6,123 bases of DNA from Beijerinckiaceae bacterium (GCA_947458675.1 CANHAW010000141.1:1-6123), one strand, 5' to 3'. Counted from the stretch's first letter, positions 1 to 5,244 are shown. Made by a program: numbers and translations. Notes: generated by a model not told the origin, from the sequence alone.

Positions 1-1200
1 CAGCACGCCCGCATGACCGGCAATCGCCTTACATGCAGCCGCCACGTCAGCAACGGAGGACGCGCTCTTGCCGCAGATCGTCACCAGGCCAAGCTTGCCC
101 CAGTTGTAGACCCATTGCGGCATTTCCGCGAGCGGCTTGCCGATGAGCGTCGAATAGACTTCGAGCTTCGAGAAGGCCGCATAAGCGGGGGCCGTGAAGT
201 AGAGGATGAAGATGAAGAGCAGCGACCAGGCCACCGACACGCGCGCTTCCTTGACGCTGGGCGTCGTGAAATAGCGCATGAGAACGTGCGGCAGAGAGGC
301 CGTGCCGACCATCAAGCAGAAGATCAGCCAGAAATAGTTCGCCGGCGTATAGCTGGTGAACGGCGCCTCGTGGATCTTCATCGTCGCCGGCGCAAGGCCG
401 TTCTTGATGAAGCTCTGTTCGAGAACGGCGATCTGCTCAAGCGCCTGACCATAGGTCAGCTGCGGGATGGGAAGGCCGAATTTCTTGGCCGACATCCACG
501 CCACCGGAATGATATAGGCGACGATCAGAACGATGTACTGGGCAACCTGCGTCCAGGTAACGGCTTTCATGCCGCCGAGCATGGAGCAGACGAGAATGCC
601 GGCGAGGCCCACGAAGCAGGCCAGCTCGAAATTCATGTCCAGGAAGCGCTGGGCGATGAGGCCCGTGCCGAAGATCTGCGCCACCACGTAAGTGAAGGAG
701 CAGGCCATGAGCACGAGAACGCCGCACAGACGCGCCGTATTGCCGCCATAACGCGCTGCCAGGAAGTCAGGCACCGTATAGGCGCCGAACTTGCGCAGGA
801 AGGGCGCAATGAGCACTGCGACGAGCACATAGCCGCCGGTCCAGCCGAGCACGAAGGCAAGGCCGTCATAGCCGAGCAGGAAGAGCGTTCCCGCCATGCC
901 GATGAAGGAGGCCGCCGACATCCAGTCAGCGCCGGTCGCCATGCCGTTGTAGAAGGCAGGCACTTTTCGTCCGGCGACATAATATTCGCCGACGTCCGAC
1001 GTGCGCGAAACGACGCCGATGAAAGCGTAAACAAGGATCGTCAGACCCATGAACATGTAGCCTAGGTACTTTTGACCTACGCCCATCTGCTCGAGAATGC
1101 CGACGATGGCGATGAAACCGAAAAAGCCGCCTGTGTAGATAGCGTAGATCCGGCCGAGATTGGAGGTGAAATCACCACCCCCCGAATTCGAATTCGACAT
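1..1200 (-). CDS. Sodium:solute symporter large subunit, VC_2705-type (partial, C-terminus off the window)
   Basis: Inner-membrane Na+-coupled symporter of the SSS family (LeuT fold), of the subtype that works with a DUF4212 small subunit. The frame is open from ATG at 1198-1200 to the left edge, giving 400 residues; relatives run to roughly 550-600, so the last third is missing. Visible hallmarks are the core first helix with MATGADWMSAASF (87-99), GMKAVTWTQVAQY (210-222) in a middle helix, and the family loop motif GTASLPHVLMRYFT (299-312). The Na2-site serines of core TM8 would lie beyond the edge and cannot be checked. Residues 343-400 form a polar, probably periplasmic loop with Cys376 and Cys390. 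The start is supported by the string AAGGGGGG (1204-1211), overlapping the upstream stop codon. Relatives are annotated as acetate or other monocarboxylate symporters (ActP-like), but this gene's substrate is not shown. Family call strong, substrate unknown. Confidence 0.93.
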   Translation of the reverse strand, partial: MSNSNSGGGDFTSNLGRIYAIYTGGFFGFIAIVGILEQMGVGQKYLGYMFMGLTILVYAFIGVVSRTSDVGEYYVAGRKVPAFYNGMATGADWMSAASFIGMAGTLFLLGYDGLAFVLGWTGGYVLVAVLIAPFLRKFGAYTVPDFLAARYGGNTARLCGVLVLMACSFTYVVAQIFGTGLIAQRFLDMNFELACFVGLAGILVCSMLGGMKAVTWTQVAQYIVLIVAYIIPVAWMSAKKFGLPIPQLTYGQALEQIAVLEQSFIKNGLAPATMKIHEAPFTSYTPANYFWLIFCLMVGTASLPHVLMRYFTTPSVKEARVSVAWSLLFIFILYFTAPAYAAFSKLEVYSTLIGKPLAEMPQWVYNWGKLGLVTICGKSASSVADVAAACKAIAGHAGVL

Positions 1201-1203
1201 GAT

Positions 1204-1211
1204 CCCCCCTT
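1204..1211 (-). promoter_or_regulatory. Ribosome binding site of the symporter, abutting the DUF4212 stop
   Basis: On the minus strand the order is TAA, GGGGGG, ATC, ATG. The purine-rich AAGGGGGG overlaps the stop codon of the small subunit and lies only three to four bases from the symporter ATG. The spacing is short, so efficient initiation may depend on ribosomes finishing the upstream gene. This fixes ATG 1198-1200 as the start. Confidence 0.6.
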
Positions 1212-1473
1212 ATTGTTCGTCAGCTTCGGCAACACCTTCTTCGGTGTCGATCCGGTCCTGCGCCTTGCCAAACCAGAAAAGCATGGCAACGAAAACGATC
1301 AGCGAGCCCTGCGAGGCCATGTAGAAGCCGAGCGGGAAGCCCAGGATCCGGATGGAATTGAGCGGGGCAACGAACATGTGGACGATGAAGCCGAAAAAGG
1401 CCCACAATCCGAGCATCGTCCACATGAGCGTGGACGTTCTCTGCCAATAACGATCTTGATTAACTTCCGACAT
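1210..1473 (-). CDS. DUF4212 small subunit of sodium/solute symporter
   Basis: Eighty-seven-residue membrane protein of the DUF4212 family, almost always encoded just before a VC_2705-type SSS symporter and thought to be its small subunit. Family hallmarks are visible: YWQRT near the N-terminus (9-13), a first membrane helix at about 15-37 (WTMLGLWAFFGF), the conserved LGFPLGFYMASQGS (44-57) leading into a second helix at about 55-68, and an acidic C-terminal tail. The start ATG (1471-1473) has a strong GGAGG (1481-1485) seven bases upstream. Its TAA stop (1210-1212) is followed after nine bases (GGGGGGATC) by the symporter ATG, so the G-run that serves as the symporter's ribosome site abuts this stop codon. 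This arrangement is typical of translational coupling and probably keeps the two subunits balanced. Confidence 0.94.
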   Translation of the reverse strand: MSEVNQDRYWQRTSTLMWTMLGLWAFFGFIVHMFVAPLNSIRILGFPLGFYMASQGSLIVFVAMLFWFGKAQDRIDTEEGVAEADEQ

Positions 1474-1699
1474 AAATTTTCCTCCGCGAAATCCTTGCTT
1501 CTTGGCGCATGATCAGGCGGGCGAATTTCGCGCGAATGAGCATGCGTAGAGAAGCAGGAGACCCGCCACCCCCAGGAAACGTCGAAGGCTAAGGCCATCT
1601 CGCGTCCCTGATTTTTTACGTCCGTGAGTCGGACGCATGGGTCAGCAAAGTAAAGAAGGCCTAAAGCCGAACAATTGCCCTGACGTTCACAGTTTCGTG

Positions 1700-1767
1700 G
1701 GCTGCAATGGGCAGCCATGCCTGTTGGGGGGCAACAGGCCTGCTCTCCCTGTACGCTGCACTGCAGC
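1700..1767. promoter_or_regulatory. Three consecutive perfect inverted repeats, candidate operator region
   Basis: Three dyads follow one another within 68 bases: a 6-bp stem with 5-base loop (1700-1716), an 8-bp stem GCCTGTTG/CAACAGGC with a GGGGG loop (1719-1739), and the 13-bp palindrome GCTGCACTGCAGC (1755-1767). None is followed by a T-tract on either strand, so they do not look like terminators. Their place between two divergent transporter genes suggests regulator binding, or structure in the leader of the rightward transcript. The regulator is unknown, and function is inferred only from symmetry and position. Confidence 0.35.
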
Positions 1768-1908
1768 AAAAGGGCGATACCGCCTAAATTTCTAATACCA
1801 TTTAATACGTTCCGTTTGCCGCCCCGACAGAACATAGCTTTTCACAGCCGATCTCTGGACAATACAGCAGAGCCGGCTTTTCGAACGGCAAGAGCCGCTG
1901 GGGAACCC

Positions 1909-1914
1909 GAGGGG
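1909..1914 (+). promoter_or_regulatory. Ribosome binding site deciding the MHS transporter start
   Basis: GAGGGG lies seven bases before ATG 1922 and thirteen before the second in-frame ATG at 1928. The first ATG is therefore the preferred start. Confidence 0.65.
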
Positions 1915-1921
1915 TATTTTT

Positions 1922-3667
1922 ATGAGCATGGCATCCGCAACCACATCGCGCGCCGCGCCACGGCCGATGACCCAAGAAGAAAAAAAGGTCATTCTGGCTT
2001 CGTCGCTCGGCACCGTCTTTGAATGGTACGACTTCTATCTCTACGGATCGCTGGCCGCCGTCATCGGCGCGCAATTCTTCTCGGCCTATCCGGAAGCGAC
2101 CCGTAACATCTTCGCGCTGCTCGCCTTTGCTGCGGGCTTCCTCGTGCGCCCCTTCGGCGCGCTGGTGTTCGGCCGTCTCGGCGATCTCGTCGGGCGCAAA
2201 TATACCTTCCTGATCACCATCCTCATCATGGGCCTGTCGACTTTCGCGGTCGGCCTCCTGCCCTCCTATGAGACGATCGGCTGGATCGCACCCGTGACCC
2301 TGCTGGCTCTGCGCATGTTGCAGGGTCTGGCGCTCGGCGGCGAATATGGCGGTGCGGCAACCTATGTGGCCGAACATGCCCCCGTCGGTCGTCGCGGCTT
2401 CTACACAGCCTTCATCCAGACGACGGCGACGCTGGGGCTCCTGCTCTCGCTCATCATCATCATGGCGACACAGGGCTATGTGAACGGCAATTATCCGGAC
2501 GTGCAGGTGATCCAGAATGGTGTCGCCCTGATGGGTCCGGATGGCAAGCCGGTCATGATCAAGGCCTTCGCCTCTTGGGGCTGGCGCATTCCCTTCCTCG
2601 TCTCTGTCGCTCTGCTCCTGATCTCGGTCCGGATCCGTCTGCAGATGCAGGAATCGCCTGCCTTCCAGAAGATGAAGGAAGAGGGCACCGGCTCGAAAGC
2701 GCCGCTGTCGGAAGCCTTCGGCCAGTGGAAGAACGCCAAGATCGCGATCATCGCGCTGCTCGGCCTTGTCGCCGGCCAGGCGGTCGTCTGGTACACGGGA
2801 CAGTTCTACGCCCTGTTCTTCCTGCAGAGCATTTTGAAGGTGGATTCATTCACCGCCAACGTGCTGATTGCGTGGTCGCTTGTTCTGGGCACCGGCGGCT
2901 TCATCGTCTTCGGTTCGCTGTCGGACCGCATCGGCCGCAAGCCGGTGATTCTGGCGGGCTGCCTGCTCGCTGCGATCACTTATTTCCCGGTGTTCAAAAT
3001 GCTCAGCCAGACGGCGAACCCCGCCCTCTACAATGCGCAGGAGAACACCAAGGTCGTCGTCAAGGCTGATCCGAACGATTGCTCGTTCCAGTTCAACCCG
3101 GTCGGCACGGCCAAATTCACCAACACCTGCGACATTGCCAAGGCTGCGCTGGCCCGCTCCTCGGTGACCTACAAGAGCGAGCCAATGCCTGCCGGCACCA
3201 AAGCGACCGTGATGATCGGATCGCAGGAACTGCAGGCGGCCTCTCCGACCTTCGCGGCCGATCTCGCCAAGGCGGTCACGGCGGCGGGCTATCCGGCGGC
3301 GAGCAATTCGTCGGTGATCAAGCTCGACGGCTTCCTGTCGGTCTTCAGCAGCGTGCAGGCCCTGACGCTGATCGGCATCCTCACCTATCTGGTGATCCTG
3401 GTGACGATGGTCTACGGCCCGATTGCGGCGGCCCTGGTCGAACTCTTCCCGACCCGCATCCGCTACACGTCCATGTCGCTGCCCTACCATATCGGCAACG
3501 GCTGGTTCGGCGGCCTGCTGCCGGCGACATCCTTCGCCATGGTGGCACAGACCGGCGATATTTACTTCGGCCTGTGGTACCCGATCGTGATCGCGCTCGG
3601 CACCTTTGTCATCGGCATGCTCTTCGTGCCGGAAACGAAGGACCGCGACATTTACGACGTGAAGTAA
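1922..3667 (+). CDS. MHS-family MFS transporter with enlarged periplasmic loops
   Basis: Inner-membrane permease of the metabolite:H+ symporter (MHS) branch of the major facilitator superfamily, related to ShiA, ProP and KgtP. Hallmarks are FEWYDFYLYG (33-42) in TM1, motif A GRLGDLVGRK (84-93) between TM2 and TM3, RMLQGLALGGEYGG (131-144) in TM4, ESPAF (244-248) after TM6, the second motif A GSLSDRIGRK (331-340) between TM8 and TM9, and ELFPTRIRYTSMS (507-519) after TM10. At 581 residues it is well over 100 longer than ShiA or ProP relatives. The excess lies in two loops predicted to be periplasmic: about 184-216 (TM5-6), and about 363-479 (TM9-10) with Cys387 and Cys403. Substrate is not evident; carboxylates, betaines or other small metabolites are typical for the family. 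It stands alone, divergent from the symporter pair, and ends at a strong terminator. Confidence 0.93.
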   Translation: MSMASATTSRAAPRPMTQEEKKVILASSLGTVFEWYDFYLYGSLAAVIGAQFFSAYPEATRNIFALLAFAAGFLVRPFGALVFGRLGDLVGRKYTFLITILIMGLSTFAVGLLPSYETIGWIAPVTLLALRMLQGLALGGEYGGAATYVAEHAPVGRRGFYTAFIQTTATLGLLLSLIIIMATQGYVNGNYPDVQVIQNGVALMGPDGKPVMIKAFASWGWRIPFLVSVALLLISVRIRLQMQESPAFQKMKEEGTGSKAPLSEAFGQWKNAKIAIIALLGLVAGQAVVWYTGQFYALFFLQSILKVDSFTANVLIAWSLVLGTGGFIVFGSLSDRIGRKPVILAGCLLAAITYFPVFKMLSQTANPALYNAQENTKVVVKADPNDCSFQFNPVGTAKFTNTCDIAKAALARSSVTYKSEPMPAGTKATVMIGSQELQAASPTFAADLAKAVTAAGYPAASNSSVIKLDGFLSVFSSVQALTLIGILTYLVILVTMVYGPIAAALVELFPTRIRYTSMSLPYHIGNGWFGGLLPATSFAMVAQTGDIYFGLWYPIVIALGTFVIGMLFVPETKDRDIYDVK

Positions 3668-3688
3668 GGTTCAACCTTCTCCAAAACG

Positions 3689-3716
3689 AAAGGCCCCGCT
3701 CGCGCGGGGCCTTTTT
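3689..3716 (+). terminator. Rho-independent terminator of the MHS transporter gene
   Basis: Perfect 8-bp stem GGCCCCGC (3692-3699), loop TCGC, GCGGGGCC (3704-3711), followed by TTTTT. Flanking AAA/TTT pairs lengthen the stem to 11 bp. It begins 21 bases after the stop codon of the transporter, so the gene is probably transcribed alone. Confidence 0.93.
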
Positions 3717-3765
3717 CTTGGCCAGACGCCAGATGCCAGCCAAGACAGAACAAGACAAGACAGGA

Positions 3766-3794
3766 TTGCAAGAGGCGCCGCAGGCTGGTAATTG
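3766..3794 (+). promoter_or_regulatory. Possible promoter of the tRNA-Thr gene
   Basis: TTGCAA (3766-3771), a 17-base spacer and TAATTG (3789-3794) give a weak sigma70-type arrangement about 16 bases before the mature tRNA end. The -10 match is poor. The case rests mainly on spacing and on the need for a promoter after the terminator at 3689-3716. Confidence 0.22.
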
Positions 3795-3810
3795 CGGCCC
3801 TGCACCGATT

Positions 3811-3885
3811 GCCGGATTAGCTCAGCGGTAGAGCAGCGGTTTTGTAAACCGAAGGTCGGGGGTTCAATCCCCTCATCCGGCACCA
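3811..3885 (+). tRNA. tRNA-Thr (anticodon UGU)
   Basis: A complete cloverleaf can be drawn. The acceptor stem GCCGGAT (3811-3817) pairs perfectly with ATCCGGC (3875-3881). The D arm is GCTC/GAGC (3820-3823, 3831-3834). The anticodon arm is GCGGT/ACCGA around loop TTTGTAA, with anticodon TGT at 3843-3845. The T arm is GGGGG/CCCTC around TTCAATC. The discriminator A (3882) is followed by an encoded CCA (3883-3885). The anticodon stem has four regular pairs, with G opposite A at the 27-43 position. Anticodon UGU reads ACA and, with wobble, ACG. The gene stands alone with no second tRNA nearby, and no clear terminator with a T-tract follows it closely. Confidence 0.97.
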
Positions 3886-3983
3886 CCACCCTTTCTCTCT
3901 GATTTGTTTGGCCCGGCATCGCTTTGCCGTGGGCTGGCCTGTTCGTGAAAAAAACACATTGTCAGTCTATCCTTACACTCGAT

Positions 3984-4001
3984 TGTCAACTAGTATTGAC
4001 A
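3984..4001. promoter_or_regulatory. Operator-like dyad TGTCAA-CTAGTA-TTGACA
   Basis: Perfect 6-bp half-sites separated by six bases form an 18-bp dyad. A further copy of the left half-site (ATTGTCA, 3958-3964) lies 24 bases upstream of its repeat at 3982-3988. The right half-site equals a consensus -35 hexamer (TTGACA), but no good -10 follows 16-18 bases later. A dimeric repressor site upstream of the possible small RNA or of the VanZ-like gene is the simplest reading; the regulator is unknown. Confidence 0.35.
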
Positions 4002-4067
4002 TTGCGGGGCCTGTCTCCGTGCCTCCCTCGGGTGGCTCCTGCTAACTCCCCCCCCGCCACGGTCCAT

Positions 4068-4088
4068 CCCCCGTCGGGGGGTTTTTTT
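4068..4088 (+). terminator. Candidate intrinsic terminator (C5/G6 hairpin with T7)
   Basis: CCCCC (4068-4072), GTC, GGGGGG (4076-4081), then TTTTTTT (4082-4088). The stem is only five G-C pairs, with a 3-4 base loop, but the T7 tract directly after it is typical of an intrinsic terminator. It lies 180 bases after the tRNA. It may end the tRNA transcript or a separate short RNA starting near 4000. An upstream C8 tract (4048-4055) could compete for the G-run and form an alternative structure. Confidence 0.5.
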
Positions 4089-4279
4089 GTGCTTTCTGCC
4101 GAGCTGAGAAAACATGCCCGCAGGCTTGTTTTGCCGGCCGGCGATCTGGCCATCAAACGTCTCGCTTCGAATGACGAGCTGCGCGCTGTCTCAATCCAAA
4201 TCGTGCACCACACAAAGCAGCGCGCGATCGAGCGGTCTGCAGAGCTTGCGCGAGGTTTGCAGCTGCGCGACAAAGATGC

Positions 4280-4636
4280 ATGTTTGAAAATATCGCTCGC
4301 GCGCTTGCGATCGCCTGCACAATCGCCATTCTCTATCTCTCACTTGTGCCGGGAGAATTGCGTCCGCAAAGCGGAGCCTCAGGTCATTTCGAACATTTCA
4401 TGGCCTATGCCGGCACAGCTTTTTTCTTTGCGCTTGGCACACATATGCGCCAAGGCATTGCACTTGTTTTCGCGCTCGCGCTTTTGTCGGGCCTTTTGGA
4501 AATAGCGCAACTCTACATTCCAAATCGCACCGGCGAATGGCCGGGCTTTGCAGCCTCAAGCCTTGGTGCTTTGGTCGGCTTTATCGCCGGCACGCTGACC
4601 CTGCACATGCGCGACCGAATCTGGCGCAAAGGCTAG
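4280..4636 (+). CDS. VanZ-like family membrane protein
   Basis: Small inner-membrane protein of 118 residues with the VanZ-like pattern. A first helix (about 5-24) ends in SLVPGE. A His-containing segment, GHFEHFMAYAGTAFF (35-49), opens the second helix, followed by a helix at about 59-72. The conserved LLEIAQLYIPNRTGEW (72-87) and a last glycine-rich helix ASSLGALVGFIAG (92-104) follow. VanZ-like proteins occur widely; the founder gives low-level teicoplanin resistance in enterococci, but the role of stand-alone proteobacterial members is unknown and no resistance should be inferred. The ATG at 4280 lacks a clear Shine-Dalgarno sequence (only AAAG at 4272-4275), so the start is less certain than the family. 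Its TAG stop overlaps the stop of the convergent gene. Confidence 0.85.
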   Translation: MFENIARALAIACTIAILYLSLVPGELRPQSGASGHFEHFMAYAGTAFFFALGTHMRQGIALVFALALLSGLLEIAQLYIPNRTGEWPGFAASSLGALVGFIAGTLTLHMRDRIWRKG

Positions 4637-5244
4637 AGCGGCGGATTGCCCCCGCCCGCCTGGCCGATGGAAGCGCGAATCACGTTGATCTCGCCGCCCT
4701 GCGGCTTGCGGCCGAAAATGGTGATGATGGCACCGGGCCGAATATCCTGCGCGCTGGCGGGTCGCGCGATCCAGACCATGGCCTCTTTTAGCAGGCTCAC
4801 TTTGCGCTCGCCTTCCGCATAAGTGAGGCTCAAAACCGGCCCCTCGTTACTCGTCCCGACATCGGTGATCTTGCCCACAGGCTGCGCCGGGCCGCTCGCC
4901 CCTGCCCCGCCCGCAGCCTGTTCTGCCCCCTGCTCGTAGATGATGACCTGCGAAGCGACCATGCCGCCGGACGTGGAACTGCGCGCCCCCACGCTTGCCT
5001 GCTGGCCCGTCCGCAAATCCGAGAGCTTGGCCCGCCGCATCGAATGGATGCCCGGCCCCGCATCGAAACGAATGCGCAGCACAATGCCGGTGCTGGGCGA
5101 AACGGAGATGATTCCATTCTCGAATTTCTGGACCGTGCCGCTGATGCGCACGTCATCCCCTACCGGCTGGGCCGCGAGCGTTGTCGCAAGACCCGCGAGA
5201 CAAAAAGGAACAAGGGCGAAAAAACGCAGGTTCGAAAACATCAT
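4633..5244 (-). CDS. Exported two-domain beta-rich protein, DUF5666-like, function unknown
   Basis: Hypothetical periplasmic protein of 203 residues. Residues 1-25 form a Sec signal peptide (MMFSNLRFF, hydrophobic LVPFCLAGLATTL, probable cleavage after LAA). The Cys at 15 does not sit in a lipobox. The mature part holds two similar beta-rich units, about 32-104 and 124-192, joined by an Ala/Gly linker (107-121). The ends of both units align: LSDLRTGQQASV...ASQVIIY against AQDIRPGAIITI...INVIRAS. The DLR/DIRPG turn and the beta pattern resemble DUF5666-type proteins, some of which carry doubtful 'metal ABC transporter permease' labels in databases. No catalytic motif is seen. The start at 5242-5244 is chosen because GGAG (5252-5255) lies seven bases upstream and the signal peptide then begins at once; the frame is open to 5376. 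The gene is convergent with the VanZ-like gene. Confidence 0.78.
   Translation of the reverse strand: MMFSNLRFFALVPFCLAGLATTLAAQPVGDDVRISGTVQKFENGIISVSPSTGIVLRIRFDAGPGIHSMRRAKLSDLRTGQQASVGARSSTSGGMVASQVIIYEQGAEQAAGGAGASGPAQPVGKITDVGTSNEGPVLSLTYAEGERKVSLLKEAMVWIARPASAQDIRPGAIITIFGRKPQGGEINVIRASIGQAGGGNPPL

Larger units (their letters stand above)
1474..1921. other. Divergent intergenic region with palindrome cluster
   Basis: No convincing gene lies in these 448 bases; the open frames that cross it have no family resemblance and overlap known genes. It must carry the promoters of both the DUF4212/symporter pair (leftward) and the MHS transporter (rightward). It contains four short perfect inverted repeats: 1619-1635 (CGTCCG, loop TGAGT), 1700-1716 (GGCTGC, loop AATGG), 1719-1739 (GCCTGTTG, loop GGGGG) and 1755-1767 (GCTGCA, centre C). 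It also contains a direct repeat TAATAC (1793-1798 and 1803-1808) spaced one helical turn apart, in the most AT-rich stretch. No clear -35/-10 pair of housekeeping type was found in either direction. Confidence 0.7.
3886..4279. other. Intergenic region after tRNA-Thr: dyad, hairpins, possible small RNA
   Basis: No recognisable gene lies here. From left to right it holds a short hairpin CGGCA-TCGCTT-TGCCG (3914-3929) without T-tract, a repeated ATTGTCA (3958-3964, 3982-3988), the dyad TGTCAA-N6-TTGACA (3984-4001), a C/G-run-rich stretch that ends in a hairpin plus T7 (4068-4088), and an imperfect hairpin AAAACA...TGTTTT (4109-4132). From 4089 to about 4276 one forward frame reads as a plausibly charged, helical peptide. 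It resembles no family I know and lacks clear gene signals. Confidence 0.6.

Noticed and set aside
13..1065. Plus-strand 350-residue open frame
   Set aside because: It is the antisense shadow of the symporter, Arg/His/Glu-rich as expected for the complement of a GC-rich gene, with no family resemblance.
1698..1712. Possible sigma54 promoter (TGG-N10-GC spacing)
   Set aside because: Only the GG/GC spacing fits; the -24 TGGCAC and -12 TTGCA boxes match poorly, and the bases are explained by the palindrome.
1299..1835. Minus-strand 178-residue open frame over the DUF4212 gene and intergenic region
   Set aside because: It overlaps the DUF4212 gene in another frame, has no ribosome site and no recognisable motif.
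1802..2377. Minus-strand 191-residue open frame
   Set aside because: Shadow of the 5' part of the MHS gene, extended into intergenic sequence.
2846..3490. Minus-strand 214-residue open frame
   Set aside because: Arg- and Gly-rich antisense shadow of the MHS transporter.
3079..3831. Plus-strand 250-residue open frame
   Set aside because: Out-of-frame reading of the MHS gene that runs through its terminator and into the tRNA.
3811..3885. tRNA-Thr as an integration site for a mobile element
   Set aside because: No copy of the tRNA 3' end, integrase or other mobility gene is present in the window.
3671..3919. Minus-strand open frame containing PDEGIEPPTFGLQNRCSTAELIR-type sequence
   Set aside because: This is the well-known false protein made by translating the antisense strand of a tRNA gene; it covers the tRNA-Thr and the terminator.
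3914..3929. Hairpin CGGCA-TCGCTT-TGCCG as terminator of the tRNA
   Set aside because: No T-tract follows on either strand; it may only aid processing or be chance.
4109..4132. Imperfect hairpin AAAACA...TGTTTT as a bidirectional terminator
   Set aside because: The GC part is only three pairs after a T-T mismatch, which is too weak to call.
3986..4273. Minus-strand 95-residue open frame between tRNA and VanZ-like gene
   Set aside because: It translates the terminator-like and C/G-run region, is Ser/Arg-rich and has no ribosome site or family match.
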